A stretch of DNA of 64,000 nucleotides from Isoetes taiwanensis. Its lineage: Eukaryota; Streptophyta; Lycopodiopsida; Isoetales; Isoetaceae. The notes beneath the pieces were generated by a model. The model saw only the letters and a list, made by a program, of their open reading frames with translations. It made no database searches and had not been told where the DNA came from. The DNA lies in NCBI GenBank assembly GCA_021234155.1, contig JAJEKV010000028.1:12852134-12916133 (forward strand), given 5' to 3'. Positions 11,106 through 23,159 of the stretch are shown piece after piece. A program made the translations under genes and the position numbers. Numbering within the stretch: the stretch's first letter is position 1; each line of letters opens with the position of its first letter.

Positions 11106-11115
11106 CTATATATAA
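11106..11115 (-). promoter_or_regulatory. TATA box of the Gnk2-type gene
   Basis: The minus strand reads GCTTATATATAGCG, a strong TATA box about 82 bases upstream of the chosen ATG. Transcription would start at about 11080, leaving a leader of about 50 bases. This placement supports the ATG at 11032. Confidence 0.6.
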
Positions 11116-11449
11116 GCTTCAGCGGAAACACCCCCTTTTGAGTAAGTGAGTGTTAGTTGGCTCCTCTCTTCACACAATGGGAGAGTTTCTCGTGTGCATG
11201 TAGTCGTTAAGGAATTAATAAAAGGTGGCCATGTGTCCCATTCATGGGCTTTATGCATTGGCATACGTAGATTCTCCACGTTGATGACTTGGCGCTGAGC
11301 TGTCAGAAATACCCTAGTTAGGCGCTGCCACGCTGTCAGGCCAACCCTAATTAGGTATTTTCATTCCTAACCTAATCAAGACTTGGGCGTCGGCACAGAC
11401 ACCCTCTCTGTCTCTCGAAACAGGTACCTTTTCTTCACAATGGTTTCTT

Positions 11450-11781
11450 GTATGTTTGTGTTGTATTTGTTTCTTGTAAGTTTCCGTTGGATTGCTTCTG
11501 GTCCTGCTATTCAATCGACAAAATATAACGTGAATCGACATACATCGCATTTCGGAATCAGAAATGGAAGAAACATGCTTCAAGGCCTTTGAGCTTCTCC
11601 CCCTTTCTATATGTTTGTCTTGTATTTGCTTCTTGTACGTTTCTGTCGCATGGCTTCTGGTGGTCCTGCGATGGTATTCAATAGACAAAATATAGGAGAG
11701 ATCATTAGCGTGAATCGACATACATCGCATTTTGGAATCGGAAATGGAAGAAACATGCTTCTAGTCTTTTGAGCGTGTCCC
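11450..11781. repeat. tandem duplication of about 160 bp
   Basis: Copy 1 (about 11450-11601) and copy 2 (about 11609-11781) share TATGTTTGT, TTGTATTTG.TTCTTGTA, GTGAATCGACATACATCGCA and GAAATGGAAGAAACATGCTT in the same order. Copy 2 carries a short insert (AGGAGAGATCATT). The pair lies about 400 bases upstream of the Gnk2-type gene. No coding role is evident. Confidence 0.85.
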
Positions 11782-13400
11782 TCTTCTATTGTTTTCGCTG
11801 CCATTTTAGCTGCTAATTGTGTGTGATTTTAGAAGCTCTTGAATACGGTATTTCTGGTCCAATCTGACGTACGTTCATATTGAATTTGTATAAAGACCTC
11901 ACCTTAGCCTAGCATAGATCCGAAGCTTAGACTGTGGCACACGAGCACAGCCCTTTTGGCCTAAGATACGTGCCTGTAGCTGGTAAAGATGTCTCACTAT
12001 GCATTTAATAGTCATTTGGATTGTTGAACTTACTGCTATATTCTATGTTTTTTCTCCTTGCGATAAGTTTTAAGAATGTGCGTATCTTGGTTTCTTGTAT
12101 TTGAGGGAGTTTCAGATGCGTTGCTGTAATGATGCACTTTGGATGATGAGTATTTTAGCCAAATCTGAGTTTTTTCTGTCTCTTGCTGCCCATGTTCCTA
12201 GCTAAGGGTCTTGGTGAAGTATTCTTTGCCGACCCCTTGTGATGGTGCAACGGTTCAAAAGGTGACATGGAGAGATTGGGAAGAGATGGCACCGAGAAAA
12301 TTCTCTGACAAAAGGTGTATATGCATAAATCATAGCTGAAAAATCTGACAATTTTTAGATTTAAATCTGTGCCTTGAAATCAACAATTATGGAAGATTGA
12401 AAAAGTGGCTAGATAGTCAGGTGTTTTATGGAATGGCTGCAGGTAGCAGAGATACAAATTAAAGGATATTTTCTTAAAAGTCCGGTAAGTAGCAATAAAA
12501 CACGGCATTCTGCTGGGTTAAAGCAAAACATAAATTGGAGGCCTGATGGTTACAGGCTGGTAGTTGTGCTTTTGGAACAGTCTGAGAGAAAATCACTCAA
12601 ATGCATTTCTTTAAGCTTAGTGATGGATTGCCCTTTTTAACATTTTGCAAGTTAATAAAATTTGCTTACCCAGCACCAGTACAGACAGAAGTATCAATAT
12701 AACTTTGCTGCCTTTGGTAATGCCATGCCATCCATGGATTTTAAATTTACTTTTGATTTTGTTTAGCCACCTACTATTTCAGGAAAGCTTACAAGAGTGT
12801 AGAAGAACATGTAAAGCTGTTATGGAAAGCTGCTCGTAGCTCATGCCTATAACGTGGAGAATGTTGTGGGTGCTTGATGGGTCGAGCCATATTTTTCAGC
12901 ACAGAGGTGCAGAATCGTGAATGCATCGTAGACGAGCCCATAGCCTGGTTATTGCATGAAGATGATAAATCAGTGGAAGAGACTGAAAGATTGTCCTTTT
13001 TCAAGCTTGCCATTGCAGGGTGGCACTATGTACTGAATGGAAATTTGGCATTTTGAAGCAGATCATGAGTACTCTTGTGGAACCTAGAACAAAGGCTGGT
13101 AGGTGCACAAGGTGGCAAGAATTTTAAGCTCAAATGCCCATAGCACATTGCCTAGCTAGTAATCACATGTGCATTTTGGACATAACGATCAATTCCATGG
13201 GGACCAAGAAGGAAGAGAGGTCACCGGAGAGAGAAAGAGGAACAACGGGCTGCTTATAGCAATTTTCTTCCAGGCACTTAGTCCAAGAACCTTGTATTTG
13301 ATGTATTATTGTTCTGTATTGCTAGAGCGTGTATTTGTTTTTTTGGGCCTTTGGATCGTGGCTTAATTGATGGGATATTCCCTCTCCACACATCCCATGG
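11782..13400. other. interval with one unassigned candidate exon
   Basis: Most of the interval shows no signature. At 12783-13056 the plus strand has a protein-like frame with one stop near 12838 (AYKSVEEHVKLLWKAARSS, then VDEPIAWLLHEDDKSVEETE and FFKLAIAGWHYVLNG). It is preceded at about 12780 by a pyrimidine-rich TTTCAG that would serve as a splice acceptor. I do not recognise the protein. It could be a decayed exon. Confidence 0.3.
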
Positions 13401-13559
13401 GCCCTTGTGAAGTCTTTTTGGGGTCAAACTGGCCCCTGTTGACCCGATTTTAAGGGGGCGCTTGAAGGCCAGACAACATGGGTTTAGTATAATGGTGTGT
13501 TAAGATAATATAGAAGCATACTGGTATCTATACAATACAGTATCATAGCAGCAGCATTC

Positions 13560-13760
13560 CAATATGACATGAGCCTAGAGAATCGAACCCCAGTTCCAAG
13601 CCGATGCTCAGGGCGTAAACTTATCTGAAGCTTCACAATCCAGTTTAATTCCTGACCCTGATATAGCTCAGACTTGCAACAGACCAGGGCTTGGGGAATC
13701 GAACCCCAACAAGAATCCTATACCCTTGGCTTACTTGATGAACTAGCCTTTGAAGATCTT
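13560..13760 (-). repeat. candidate tRNA-derived SINE, dimeric
   Basis: On the minus strand two pol III B-box-like sequences, each GGGGTTCGATTC, occur at about 13578-13589 and 13699-13710. Each is preceded by a segment resembling a tRNA A-box region (GGCTAGTTCATCAAG for the upstream one). Flanking text such as CCAAGCCCTGG and TAGGCTCATG is also parallel, which suggests a head-to-tail dimer. There is no intact cloverleaf, so it is not called a tRNA gene. Confidence 0.35.
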
Positions 13761-14550
13761 CAACAAGTTTTTCTTTTGTGGCTATGGCAAGGATCTGCTG
13801 TAACAGTGCTCCAAGCCATGCAAAACATAGATTTTGCAAAAACCCTCAAGGCAAGAACACAGATTATGCCGAAACCCTCAAGGCAAAAACATTGGTGAAA
13901 ACATCTGTCCCTCCTTTCATCTGTATTACAGAAGAAAAACGTAGGTCATGCAAAAACCCTCATCAAACACGTGCCATTGACTGCCATTTTGTTGTTTTAC
14001 AAAGTACATGAATATACTACAAACTGTAAATAGTAGTAATAGTAAGAAAGTTATGCATGTAGTTGCCGAGACTACTGCTGCTATGAACTGCAAAGAAAAA
14101 AATAAATAGAGCCCAAAGCAGTCTTCCTTGCAATATCGTTCCTAAATCACTGCCAGAAGCTATTTTGATTCCAAATTGCCTTCTAAATCGCAAGCCAGAA
14201 AATTTTCGCTCCTAGATTAAAGCTCAGAAACTCTATTTTGCCTTAAGAACTTAGATGAAGACGAACATAGAGCCAATGACGCCTTAGGAGCCCCCAATCC
14301 ATTCCAAATCCCCTTCAAAACCGCCAAATCGCTCCGGCAAACCGCAGAGAAAGAAAAGTAAGGGCGCACAATCAAATAAAAAAATAAAGCAAAGCAAGGC
14401 CGCTCACCTCTTCGGTGTACGCCGGCCAAGTCCAAATAGCAGACACAGGCAATCCGGAAACTGCCAATCTTCACCACATCACCAAATCGACACATGCAGG
14501 GACCGAAGCTGGCATCGGCGACACCTACAAGAGCCGGATTTGGCATAGAC
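13761..14550. other. interval without recognised genes
   Basis: A short phrase, AAACCCTCAAGGCAA, recurs at about 13841 and 13870, with a partial copy near 13950. I see no gene. Open frames on both strands lack family signatures. Confidence 0.4.
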
Positions 14551-15073
14551 AAAGGGCCTTCAAAACATGCCAACTAAGCCAAATGAAGATAAATGAACTA
14601 CCAATCAGAAATCAGAGCCTGACGGCAGTCAGCAAAACTGTTATAATTAACTCATTGGATCACATTTTCTAGTATAACTATTGATAGAAAAGTCTAAATG
14701 AGCTCTCGTTTAGTGCAATAGATAGATCTCGTTGAGATCTTTCCAATCTTAGGTGCTTTGCACATATTTTAACCACTTATGATTGTCAAAACTCCAAAAA
14801 ATATGGGGTTTACCATTTTTTACTATCCTACGGGGCTAAAAAATGTGCAAACCACCCAAGGTTGGAAAGATCTCAATAAGATCTATCTATTGCACCAAAC
14901 AAGAGCTCATTTGGACTTTTCTATCAACACTTATGCTAGAAAATGTGATCCAGTGAGTTAGATATAACTGTTTTGTGGACTGGATTACCAGTTTTGTTTT
15001 TTGATTGGTAGTTCATATAGCTTAGTCAGCAGTTCTTAGAAGGCCCTTTTATGATCTCAAAAAATCCTTAGTG
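14551..15073. mobile_element. long-arm foldback (MITE-like) element, copy A
   Basis: The first half is repeated in reverse complement in the second half. TAACTCATTGGATCACATTT near 14650 pairs with its inverse near 14945, and GATAGATCTCGTTGAGATCT near 14722 pairs with its inverse near 14872. The arms are about 200 bp and nearly fill the element, leaving a loop near 14790-14840. The outer ends carry GGGCCTTC and its inverse followed by TCTCAAAAAATCC. The element is the same as copy B at 28299-28848, but its left outermost 25 bases are missing. It encodes no protein. Confidence 0.85.
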
Positions 15074-16477
15074 CCTCCCTGGGCATCATATGCCCCTCCC
15101 CCATGTGACCTGTTATCCGCTCCTGAACCTTATTCCAAAAATAAATACCCCTTCTTTCCAAAACCAATATGCCAAAATCAGCTTTATACGTATTTCTATA
15201 CGAATACCTCACTAAACCTTTAAAAACCTTAAGTTATAAACATACGGCATTTGATTGTGCAAACATTATCAAAATGTTTCTAAGTTATTGATCACTAGGT
15301 TAATTTGGACAAACATAGCAACTTGACCATAGATACTCGAAATGCTAATGTTTTCATCACGTTGATTTTAGACGGGGCCTTGATTTCGGTACGGGAATGG
15401 CTCGAAATGTGAGTTTAACTTTTGTAGTTGTAATAATGGTACTTAAAATAACTTTCTAGATTTTTAATAATTAGAATAAGTTTAATAAAATACAAGAAGG
15501 CATTGCATTTCTTGTCATGTTTTCAGATTGAAAACGAGAGTGAATCTTTATACATAGGCTGCTCGAAATAGCATATTTCAAACTCATGCTCTAACTCGAC
15601 TTTCCCCATCGAAATAACATATTTCAAACTCATGCTTTAACTGGAATTTCCCCACCAACATAGTAGGCAGAAGCATTCGTAGCACCAAAGTAATACGTGG
15701 ATGTGTACATAAAAGAAACTATTTTTATTTGTTTCAAATTACTCTAGAAACCTTACTTTAGAAACCTCTTCTACAAGTAGTCATTTCAAATCGTTTTTTC
15801 AAATCTCAATGCTCGTTATATGTTGATTTTCAATTGTGATTTATTTTCTCACATAATTTTTACACCATTTTTATCATTGTCATTAATCTGGCTAAATTTT
15901 AGGGCAAGCACATGATAGACAGATACATGTATACAAGAAATTTAGAGATGTTTCAGTTTTAGCATGTTTCTATGGTGCAAATGCCTATCTGCGCATGTTT
16001 CATAACATTATAGAGCAATTAGACACTTTTTATTTTTATCTTGAATCATAGGGCAACGTCGACGAAGAATGGGTTGTGCAATGGAACTCAATTGATAGTA
16101 TAAAAAATGGGAAGATGACGCTTTGACGTAGAGATGGTGAATGGAAAAGTATTTGATGTTATGTGTCATATCATGCATTTCAATCATCCCAAGCAAACCC
16201 AAACTTGCTATTTCAATTTAAGTTAGTACAGTTTCCACATTGCCAAACAATATGAAGGTTTGGGTTTTCCCTACATAAACCTGTCTTCACTCACGGACAA
16301 CTGTACGTGGCATTCTCAAGAGTGCAAAGCATTTAGGGTATCACAATTGCATTGCAAGAGGACTTCAATAATCGGGGACATGGCAATGTAGCACAGTATA
16401 TAAGGAATGTGGTATGCATTGAGCCACTAGCAAGTTGTCTTTCTTGGTGGCCAGGGTAGTCATGTTTGTGGGGATGT
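15074..16477. other. intergenic interval with a 46-bp tandem repeat
   Basis: The repeat CGAAATARCATATTTCAAAC begins at 15564 and again at 15610. The section 15200-15270 resembles 30535-30600 (both contain CTTAAGTTATAAACATA). No coding signature was seen. Confidence 0.5.
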
Positions 16478-17475
16478 GTGATGCCGTCCCTTTCAATGTC
16501 TATGACTGGTTCCTGTATGATGCACATGGTCTTTGATTTTATCATACGAGACTATCATCAGATGAGTTGTCTCATGTGGTTGATAGTTATAACCTTGTTT
16601 TGGCAGTTCGTTTAAATGACTACCACACATATTTCACTTTTACATTGGCCATGATATTGTCCCATGAAAGCCTTTGTGTATATTTAACATTAGGCCGCCG
16701 TCTGTGCATTCGGCTATGTGGAGATGCATTACCGGGCACCCGTTACCATGAGATACTATGAAGTCACACACAAAGGCTCCCCCCCTTCCCCTCTAAAGTT
16801 TTCAAGTTTGCTTGGTTGTTAAACTATTTAAAGGGTCGTTTGAACATGTTAGGATTTATCAAGACATTTGTCGTGGTCGCATGACTAGCATAGATTATGT
16901 ACACATATCTATGTCCAACAAACATAGTTTAAGATGGTTTGTCAATCTTCTCAGGTTAATTCGGTTTTCTCAACATATACATGTTAGTCAATGCAAGTCC
17001 ATTCCTAAGTTGCTTAAGTTGTATTTATAGCAATTTTGTTGATGGCATATAGTTGGACATGTTGCTGTACAAGTTTGGCTATTACAATGATATGATCATT
17101 GATATAATTTTAAGAAATCTTTCTCAAAACCAAATTCAAAATTTAACAAGACCACCCATTAACGTGTGATTCCATCCATAATGTCTATGATTGGTCCCTG
17201 TACGATGCACATGGTCTTTAATTTTATCATACAAGACTATTGACAGATGAGGTGTCTCATGTGGTTGATAGTTTTAACCCTGGACAGTTCGACTGAATGA
17301 TTGCCCCACACATTTCACTTTTACATTGGCTATGATATTGTCTCGAGGACGACTAAGGATCCCATGAAAGCCTTTGTATATATTTAGCATTAGGCCGTTG
17401 GTGCATTTGGCTATGTGGAGATGCATTGCCGGGCACCCATTACTATGAGATTCACATAAACACACAACCCCCACC
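16478..17475. repeat. direct duplication of about 310 bp, copies 685 bp apart
   Basis: Copy 1 spans about 16478-16790 and copy 2 about 17163-17475. Shared blocks include GATGCACATGGTCTTT, CATGTGGTTGATAGTT, CACATTTCACTTTTACATTG and GGAGATGCATTGCCGGGCAC. Copy 2 has a small insertion (CGAGGACGACTAAGGAT). The copies differ at many positions, so the duplication is old. No gene was recognised in or between them. Confidence 0.85.
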
Positions 17476-18177
17476 CCCCACCTCCTTCCCCAATACACGG
17501 AGACCTGTCGCCTCCCATTCCACACATACACATGCACACACTATCCAATTTTCTACCTCCAAGCCCAATTGTATTGACTGCCCCGGGGGGTGCAGCTAAT
17601 GTATAGTCTATAGGGCATGTGCGTGCACAGGGTTAAAGAAAAAGGTCCTTATACGGTTAAAATACTAGAAAAAATCCCCTTATACGGAAATTTAAAGAAA
17701 CTCTAGGTACACCCCCTACCATATATATGTATCACTGAAGTTCTCAGAATTCCTCCAAACCCCTACCATATTTGTACAATTTATCTAAATTCAAACATAC
17801 CCCCTACCATATTTTTATAATCAGTTTCATTTGGACAGAGACATTATTCTATAAGTCGTTACAACGCCGCTACAAGCCCGGCCCACAAGTGCTCTCGATA
17901 GGGGTTGTGTATACTGATTGACTACTTGATTGACCAGGGTTGAATGTTAAGTAGCCATAATTTAAGGTTTAACTTAGGGTTTAACTTGGGGACGAAGGAC
18001 AATCATAACCCTCGAGGTAAATCATATCACGTGAACCATTGGCTTATTTATTGCCATGTAAATTGGTCAGTTCTTGAACCTTAAGGGGAAAGTTAACGCA
18101 TGGTCTCGCACATGGTCAAATAACCTATAGACAAAATAGAAAGTATTCATAGAAATCTAGTATTCATATTTGTGACA
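17476..18177. other. noncoding interval with short repeated phrases
   Basis: CCCCTACCATAT recurs three times between 17700 and 17830. The segment near 17580-17620 (CCGGGGGGTGCA, then CATGTGCGTG) resembles the reverse complement of 22140-22190, so both may belong to one repeat family. No gene is visible. Confidence 0.4.
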
Positions 18178-19060
18178 CCCCAACACCAATTGCATCTATA
18201 CATTTTCCTAATCCATGCAGTCAATTACAAATTCATGCTCACAATGGCCCCTTGCCACCCACTAAAAGGATTTAGTTAATTATTTTGTAGTTCTTCTAAC
18301 GGTTGCACTTGGAATGTTATTTCAAGATGGAATTTTCACATTTGAATAACAATGGTTTAATTGAACTATTAGTATTCATAAGGGATTCAACTCAAAAATC
18401 CATGTGAATTGCTCCAGTATATAATGAGCAAGTAATTGTGGAAACCTTGCCCATGTAAACCTTACCCATGCAATGGTTGTTAGAAAAACCAAGCTTCAAA
18501 CCATTCCTAAGCAATAAGTCTATTTTTAATTGGTATTTGCAATCAATGAACCACAAGTGCGGGTTTCAAAATAATAGGCTAAGGGCCATTGAAGTTTTTA
18601 TGCAATACACGGGGCGATAGCATTGAAGCTCAAACAAAGCACTATCCACACAGTGCACTATTCACCTACAAATACATGTCTACAACAGCCCTTTGCCACC
18701 CACTCGAAAAGGATTTAGTTATTTATTTTCTAGTTCTTCTAAGGTTTGCACTTAGAATGTTATTTCAAGATGAAATTTTCACATTTGAATAACAATGGCT
18801 TCATTGATATATCAGTACCCATAAGGGATTCAACTCAAAAATACATGTGAATTGCTCTAGTATATAGTGAGCAAGTAATTCCGAAAACCTTACCCATATA
18901 ATGGTTGCTATAAAAACCGGGATAAAAACCAAGCTTCATTTCTAAGCAATAAGTCCAATTTTAATTGACCACAAGTGCAATTTTTAAAATAATAGGGTAA
19001 GGGCCATTGAAATTTTAACGTGCAATACCCGGATTGAATCTCGAACAAAACACTATTCAC
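18178..19060. repeat. tandem duplication with a period of about 440 bp
   Basis: The block starting near 18240 recurs from about 18682. Both copies contain TTGCCACCCACT, AGGATTTAGTTA, TTATTTCAAGATG, CATTTGAATAACAATGG and ATAAGGGATTCAACTCAAAA in the same order. The copies have many substitutions. I see no reading frame preserved across both. Confidence 0.85.
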
Positions 19061-20689
19061 GCAGTGCACTATTCACCTAGTGCAAAGAGCCATAGAAAGC
19101 TCGAAGGGTGCTTTGGTACGGGCTTTGGTAATGGCAATAATTCTGACCAGGACATCCAAAACTGTCACAACATAACATGTTTAAATGGCTACATTTTAGC
19201 CTAGCAGAAAACTCTTTCAATCATGCCTAGCAGAAAACTCTTTCAATCATGTATAAAAGAAGTCATCTATCAATCTCTACTTTAAGAAACATTGCCAACC
19301 AGATCACATCATACCTAAGAAATGAGAGACAATGGTTTCCTGTTGTATCTCATTGTAATGAGATGTCAAGTAGACAGTTTACTCTCTGACAGTTTAATGC
19401 AAAGGGATGGTTCAAGAAGCTGCATTCGATGGCAAAAGAATTCTTATTTTCAAGAGAGTCTAGGCCTTGAGCCGTCTTCTGAGGTGATAATATCCTCCTT
19501 GCACTACATTATTTTTAACAACGTTTTTGGCCATTTGCTCAATCAATTGAGCGTCTTCTACTTTTCCAGCATAGAAAAGTAACTCTATGGGGGGTCGACA
19601 TGTGAATGAATCAGGGAAGCACCCTTTTGCCATCATTTCTCAAAATAATGCATCTCTCAAAATAATGCATCATTTCTCAAATTAAACCCGATCAGATCTC
19701 CAAAACCTTTCTCAATCATTTCTTTGGACCATGCTTGGTGCCCACGAAGCTTTAAAATCTATCTCCCATGCGGGATTCAAACTTTTACCTCAAGTATTTC
19801 TTCGCAAATTCAACTTTATGACGCCAAAGAGAAAGGAAAAGAGGAGTGACCTATATTGTATTGGAAAAGAGCGGTGACCAGATCCATATGCGAAACATAA
19901 TGAAGCACCATCGCTTTGCCTTGGTCGATTGTAAGGCCAACCTTGAAGCTGCCCTAAATCGTTTAAACCTTTCCTTCTCTCACGACTCCCATTTTAGCCT
20001 CAAGTCCTTAACTTCGGATATATATGATGATCCCTATTATGCGGCTATTCTATGGCTATTTGAATGCATTCATATCGGGTTGTTCCTCCCCGCTATCAGT
20101 TCATTCTTTAAATAATTATGCTTGCACACAAACAAAGTAGGAGATTAACAAACCTCGTGGTAAGAAGGTAAACAATGATGGCCGCTGCTGCTTCGATTGT
20201 GGAGAACTTGGATGGTCGACCAAGTTTTTTGCGATTTTCCTCATACTTTTAACATGAGCTTGGGAGGTGATATGCTCCGTCATTTGAAACTATAATATCA
20301 CCCGCCAAAGATACATTTAATCTCGTAAGAAGAAGACGGAGAAGAAGAGAGCATTGAATAGAGACATCAAATTTGGCTTCATCACCATGACCAAGGAGGG
20401 AAAAAGTTTACCGCTTGGTGGAAAACGTTTCAGACCCTTGAACAAATGTCACAAGTGATGAGGATCCCGCATATGTTTGTAGTCTCCAAATGAAGAATAT
20501 GCATGCGGTGAGAATGACGTGCCATTCTCCATTGACCATTTCGCAAGCTCACCCTCCAAAGAACCCTTGAACTTGTTTCTTATTTGCTTCCAACACAAGC
20601 TTTACACGTTCACCCGTGTAGCGAATAATTAGGAGATAGTTAGGGAATATAAAACCTAGAAAACTCTGGAGCAAAAAATCAGAAATCCA
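19061..20689. other. interval with weak protein-like scraps
   Basis: A plus frame at 19846-20115 and a degenerate stretch at 20155-20470 look vaguely protein-like. The latter includes a CCFDCGELGWSTK phrase reminiscent of a CCHC zinc knuckle without its last His and Cys. I cannot assign a family and do not call a gene. Confidence 0.3.
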
Positions 20690-20960
20690 AAAGTGCAAAA
20701 GTGCAGACCTGGCCTAAGTTTTTCATCCTCATGGCTCATCTTGACTCTAGCAAAATATTTATCCAAATGGGCCTTCGCTTTTGCAATGCGAGGCAAAAAG
20801 TTGTACCACATATCTTCCTTTGCTGTCCCATCCCATATTCACATTACATTCACAAAGAATAGATCTTGAACTTGGCTTTACCATCCTCGCCGCATGAGGT
20901 GAGCTCAAATTTGTCATGCCCGTTGATTGCCACAAGCTTTCTCCTCACTTTTTCTATCGC
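20690..20960 (-). pseudogene. protein-like fragments downstream of the repeat-bearing frame
   Basis: On the minus strand about 20835-20690 reads DGTAKEDMWYNFLPRIAKAK, then HLDKYFARVKMSHEDEKLRP. About 20955-20870 reads KLVAINGHDKFELTSCGEDG, then KAKFKIYSL and a stop. The phrase MSHEDEKLRP resembles MSHEDTVRP at the start of the frame at 21693, so these pieces may belong to one gene or to a duplicated exon. The family is not recognised. Confidence 0.3.
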
Positions 20961-21150
20961 CGTTTATACACATCGCTACTTCTCCAGGCCTTGCAAGCTT
21001 TGATTGCATCCGGCTGACTTGTCTTGAACCTTCTCCTTCACCTTCACTAAAAGTTCTAATACAGCAATATGGAGGATTAATACCACAACTAAAAAATACA
21101 AGAAAAAATTGTAGCGCAAGTGAAGTTATATACCTTTCTCGTCTCCGCTT

Positions 21151-21693
21151 TTAGTAGTACTCCGATGATTCTAGTGATCCCACATCGGTCAGAGGTTCAG
21201 ATCGAGGTTTCTTTAAAGCTGGCATGGCATATTCATCAACGATATCACACTCTTTGTCTGCTTCAAATACAGGTTGCTTGGGTTGCTTCACAGCCAACTC
21301 ATTGGCAAATGCCACATCGGCCAGAGGTTCAGATCGAGGTTTCTTAAAAGCTGGCATGTCAGATTCATGCAAAAGTTCAAGATCAGCAAGGATATCACAC
21401 TCTTTGTCTGCTTCAAATACAGGTTGCTTGGGTTGCTTCACAACCAACTCATTGGCAAATGCAACTTCTACTGTGTTCTCACGACAAAAATGCCTCTCTT
21501 CCTGCTTTCGTGAAATAGGAATCCGTCGTAAACCCAGGAAGCAAAACTCTTTGCCCTTCAGTGCATCTAATTCATCTACTTCTATCTCCCTTCGAACCAC
21601 ACTATAGCTGCAGTTTGGTGAGCAATGCACGTACCCAATCTCAGTTTTCTCCAAAAAAATAAACACTGGCCTGACTGTATCCTCATGTGACAT
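21151..21693 (-). CDS. unrecognised protein or exon with an in-frame internal duplication
   Basis: The frame gives 180 residues from the first ATG (21693). The N-terminal part has a compact mixed sequence (MSHEDTVRPVFIFLEKTEIG, then YVHCSPNCSYSVVRREIEVD). The C-terminal part contains two copies of a repeat beginning VAFANEL.VKQPKQPVFEAD and ending KKPRSEPL.D. At the DNA level the units are 132 bp (21182-21313) and 147 bp (21314-21460). Both lengths and the 15-bp difference are multiples of three, which suggests coding constraint. No domain is recognised and there is no signal peptide. A second exon downstream is possible. The frame stays open upstream to a TAG at about 21734, so the true start could be a splice acceptor. 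Confidence 0.45.
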   Translation of the reverse strand: MSHEDTVRPVFIFLEKTEIGYVHCSPNCSYSVVRREIEVDELDALKGKEFCFLGLRRIPISRKQEERHFCRENTVEVAFANELVVKQPKQPVFEADKECDILADLELLHESDMPAFKKPRSEPLADVAFANELAVKQPKQPVFEADKECDIVDEYAMPALKKPRSEPLTDVGSLESSEYY

Positions 21694-21739
21694 TGGAATG
21701 AGTTCAAAAACAAGAAACAAGAATGCAGCCCCCTTAAAC

Positions 21740-22499
21740 TAGAACGGATTCAGTCCTCTTAGAACAGATTTATAGGGCTGTAGCAATGCCCTAGCAATGC
21801 CTGTAACAATGCATTTCCCTGATTCAGATTCTAACTACGATAATCAAACCCTGCTACTAAACCTCCAAAAACTACCTTACCTTGCAGATTGTAGCTCGGG
21901 CAGCACGTCACGGGCTTTCTCTCGATGGGCTCGACCTCGAGGAACACAAGATCCGGGAGAAGACTCGAGGCGGGAGCTCGTCGATTCCAAAAAAAAAAAA
22001 ATTGTTTGGGCCCCTTCACGTATACGGACCGGGGGGGAACCATTGAAGGTACCCCCTCACGTATGCATAAAAAAACCAACCCTTAGAACTGCCGTACGTA
22101 TACGTACGGATTGCCCTAAAAAGGGACCCCCTTCCGTACACGCACATGTATGGGGGTCCCAAGAAGATGTGCACCCCCCGGGTTGACTGCGCATTCGATC
22201 TACGACTTTTATAACAATATACTACCACAAGCATGGAACAATACCCTAAACTCCATGCATTCTATTATATTATATCTACCACTCTATTCAGCACTATATT
22301 ACTACCCATTTCATGTGCATACGGCTAATGCAATGCATCTATTAAACCCTTTACACTTGGGCACTATATTACATCTAGAAACATGACTACATTTATAACT
22401 TATATTATTTTATCTACAAACTCCATCACCTCTACCCATTCCTAATGTCCATGACTAATGCCTGGCATCGCCGGACACACGTTCTTAATGGTCTATATG
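21740..22499. other. noncoding interval with a C/G-run-rich segment
   Basis: The segment 22005-22190 has several G and C runs and an 18-bp perfect palindrome. It resembles the inverse of part of 17580-17640. A frame at 21797-22186 crosses it but has no family signature and is not called a gene. Confidence 0.4.
22092..22109. repeat. 18-bp perfect palindrome
   Basis: CCGTACGTATACGTACGG equals its own reverse complement. It lies in the C/G-run-rich segment that has a relative at 17.6 kb. No function can be read from sequence. Confidence 0.8.
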
Positions 22500-23130
22500 G
22501 TCTATGATTTCAAGAATTGTCATTTTTACATCCATATCAAATCCCCCTGGAACCCCCTGTTATTGTGCTACATATTCTAAACGAGGTGCACCTGGACTAC
22601 CACAATCGTCGGATCCATCGATCCTACGGCCCAAACCGTATGTTGGGGCCTCTGGACACCTCCCATTTCGCTTATAGTTATTTATGATTGGAGGCACCTA
22701 TGGTTTTGAAATATGAAATATGAGTTCGCCTAAGGTTTTGAGGGAATATCATACAACTTTGCCTAAGGCTTTAGAATATGAAATACGGGGGCTCCCTTTA
22801 CCAAAATAACTCAATGTCCTAATAAGACTACTTTAAGCAATATACACAGTAAGCTAATGTAATTATTTTCTATCTTGAATCTATGTTTTTTTTTTTTATA
22901 ACAATCCATTCAATTATTTTAGGGATATATGGTCTATGGTTTCAGAAATTGTCATTTTTACTTCCATATCAAATCCCCCTGAAACCTCCTGTTATTGTGC
23001 TACATATTCATAGGTTTAATATATAGGTTTACATAGGTTTAATTATTTCAATGTGCTTTCATAGGTTTAATGCATAGGTATACATAGTTTTAATGCTTAG
23101 CTTTCATAGGTTTAATGCCTAGGTTTAGAT
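22500..23130. repeat. direct repeats and short phrase repeats
   Basis: An 85-base block (GTCATTTTTAC.TCCATATCA, then AATCCCCCTG, ending CTGTTATTGTGCTACATATT) occurs at about 22497-22587 and about 22927-23010. From 23010 to 23130 the phrase CATAGGTTTAAT recurs several times with variation. No gene was seen. Confidence 0.8.
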
Positions 23131-23159
23131 AGGTTTTGTGAACCATTTTGAGATGATCC

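Noticed and set aside
11033-11131. An upstream in-frame ATG that would add 33 residues to the Gnk2-type protein
   Set aside because: It lies upstream of the TATA box, and the signal peptide begins right at the ATG at 11032.
21797-22186. A 129-codon plus-strand frame
   Set aside because: It crosses an A-run and a C/G-run-rich repeat segment with no protein family signature.
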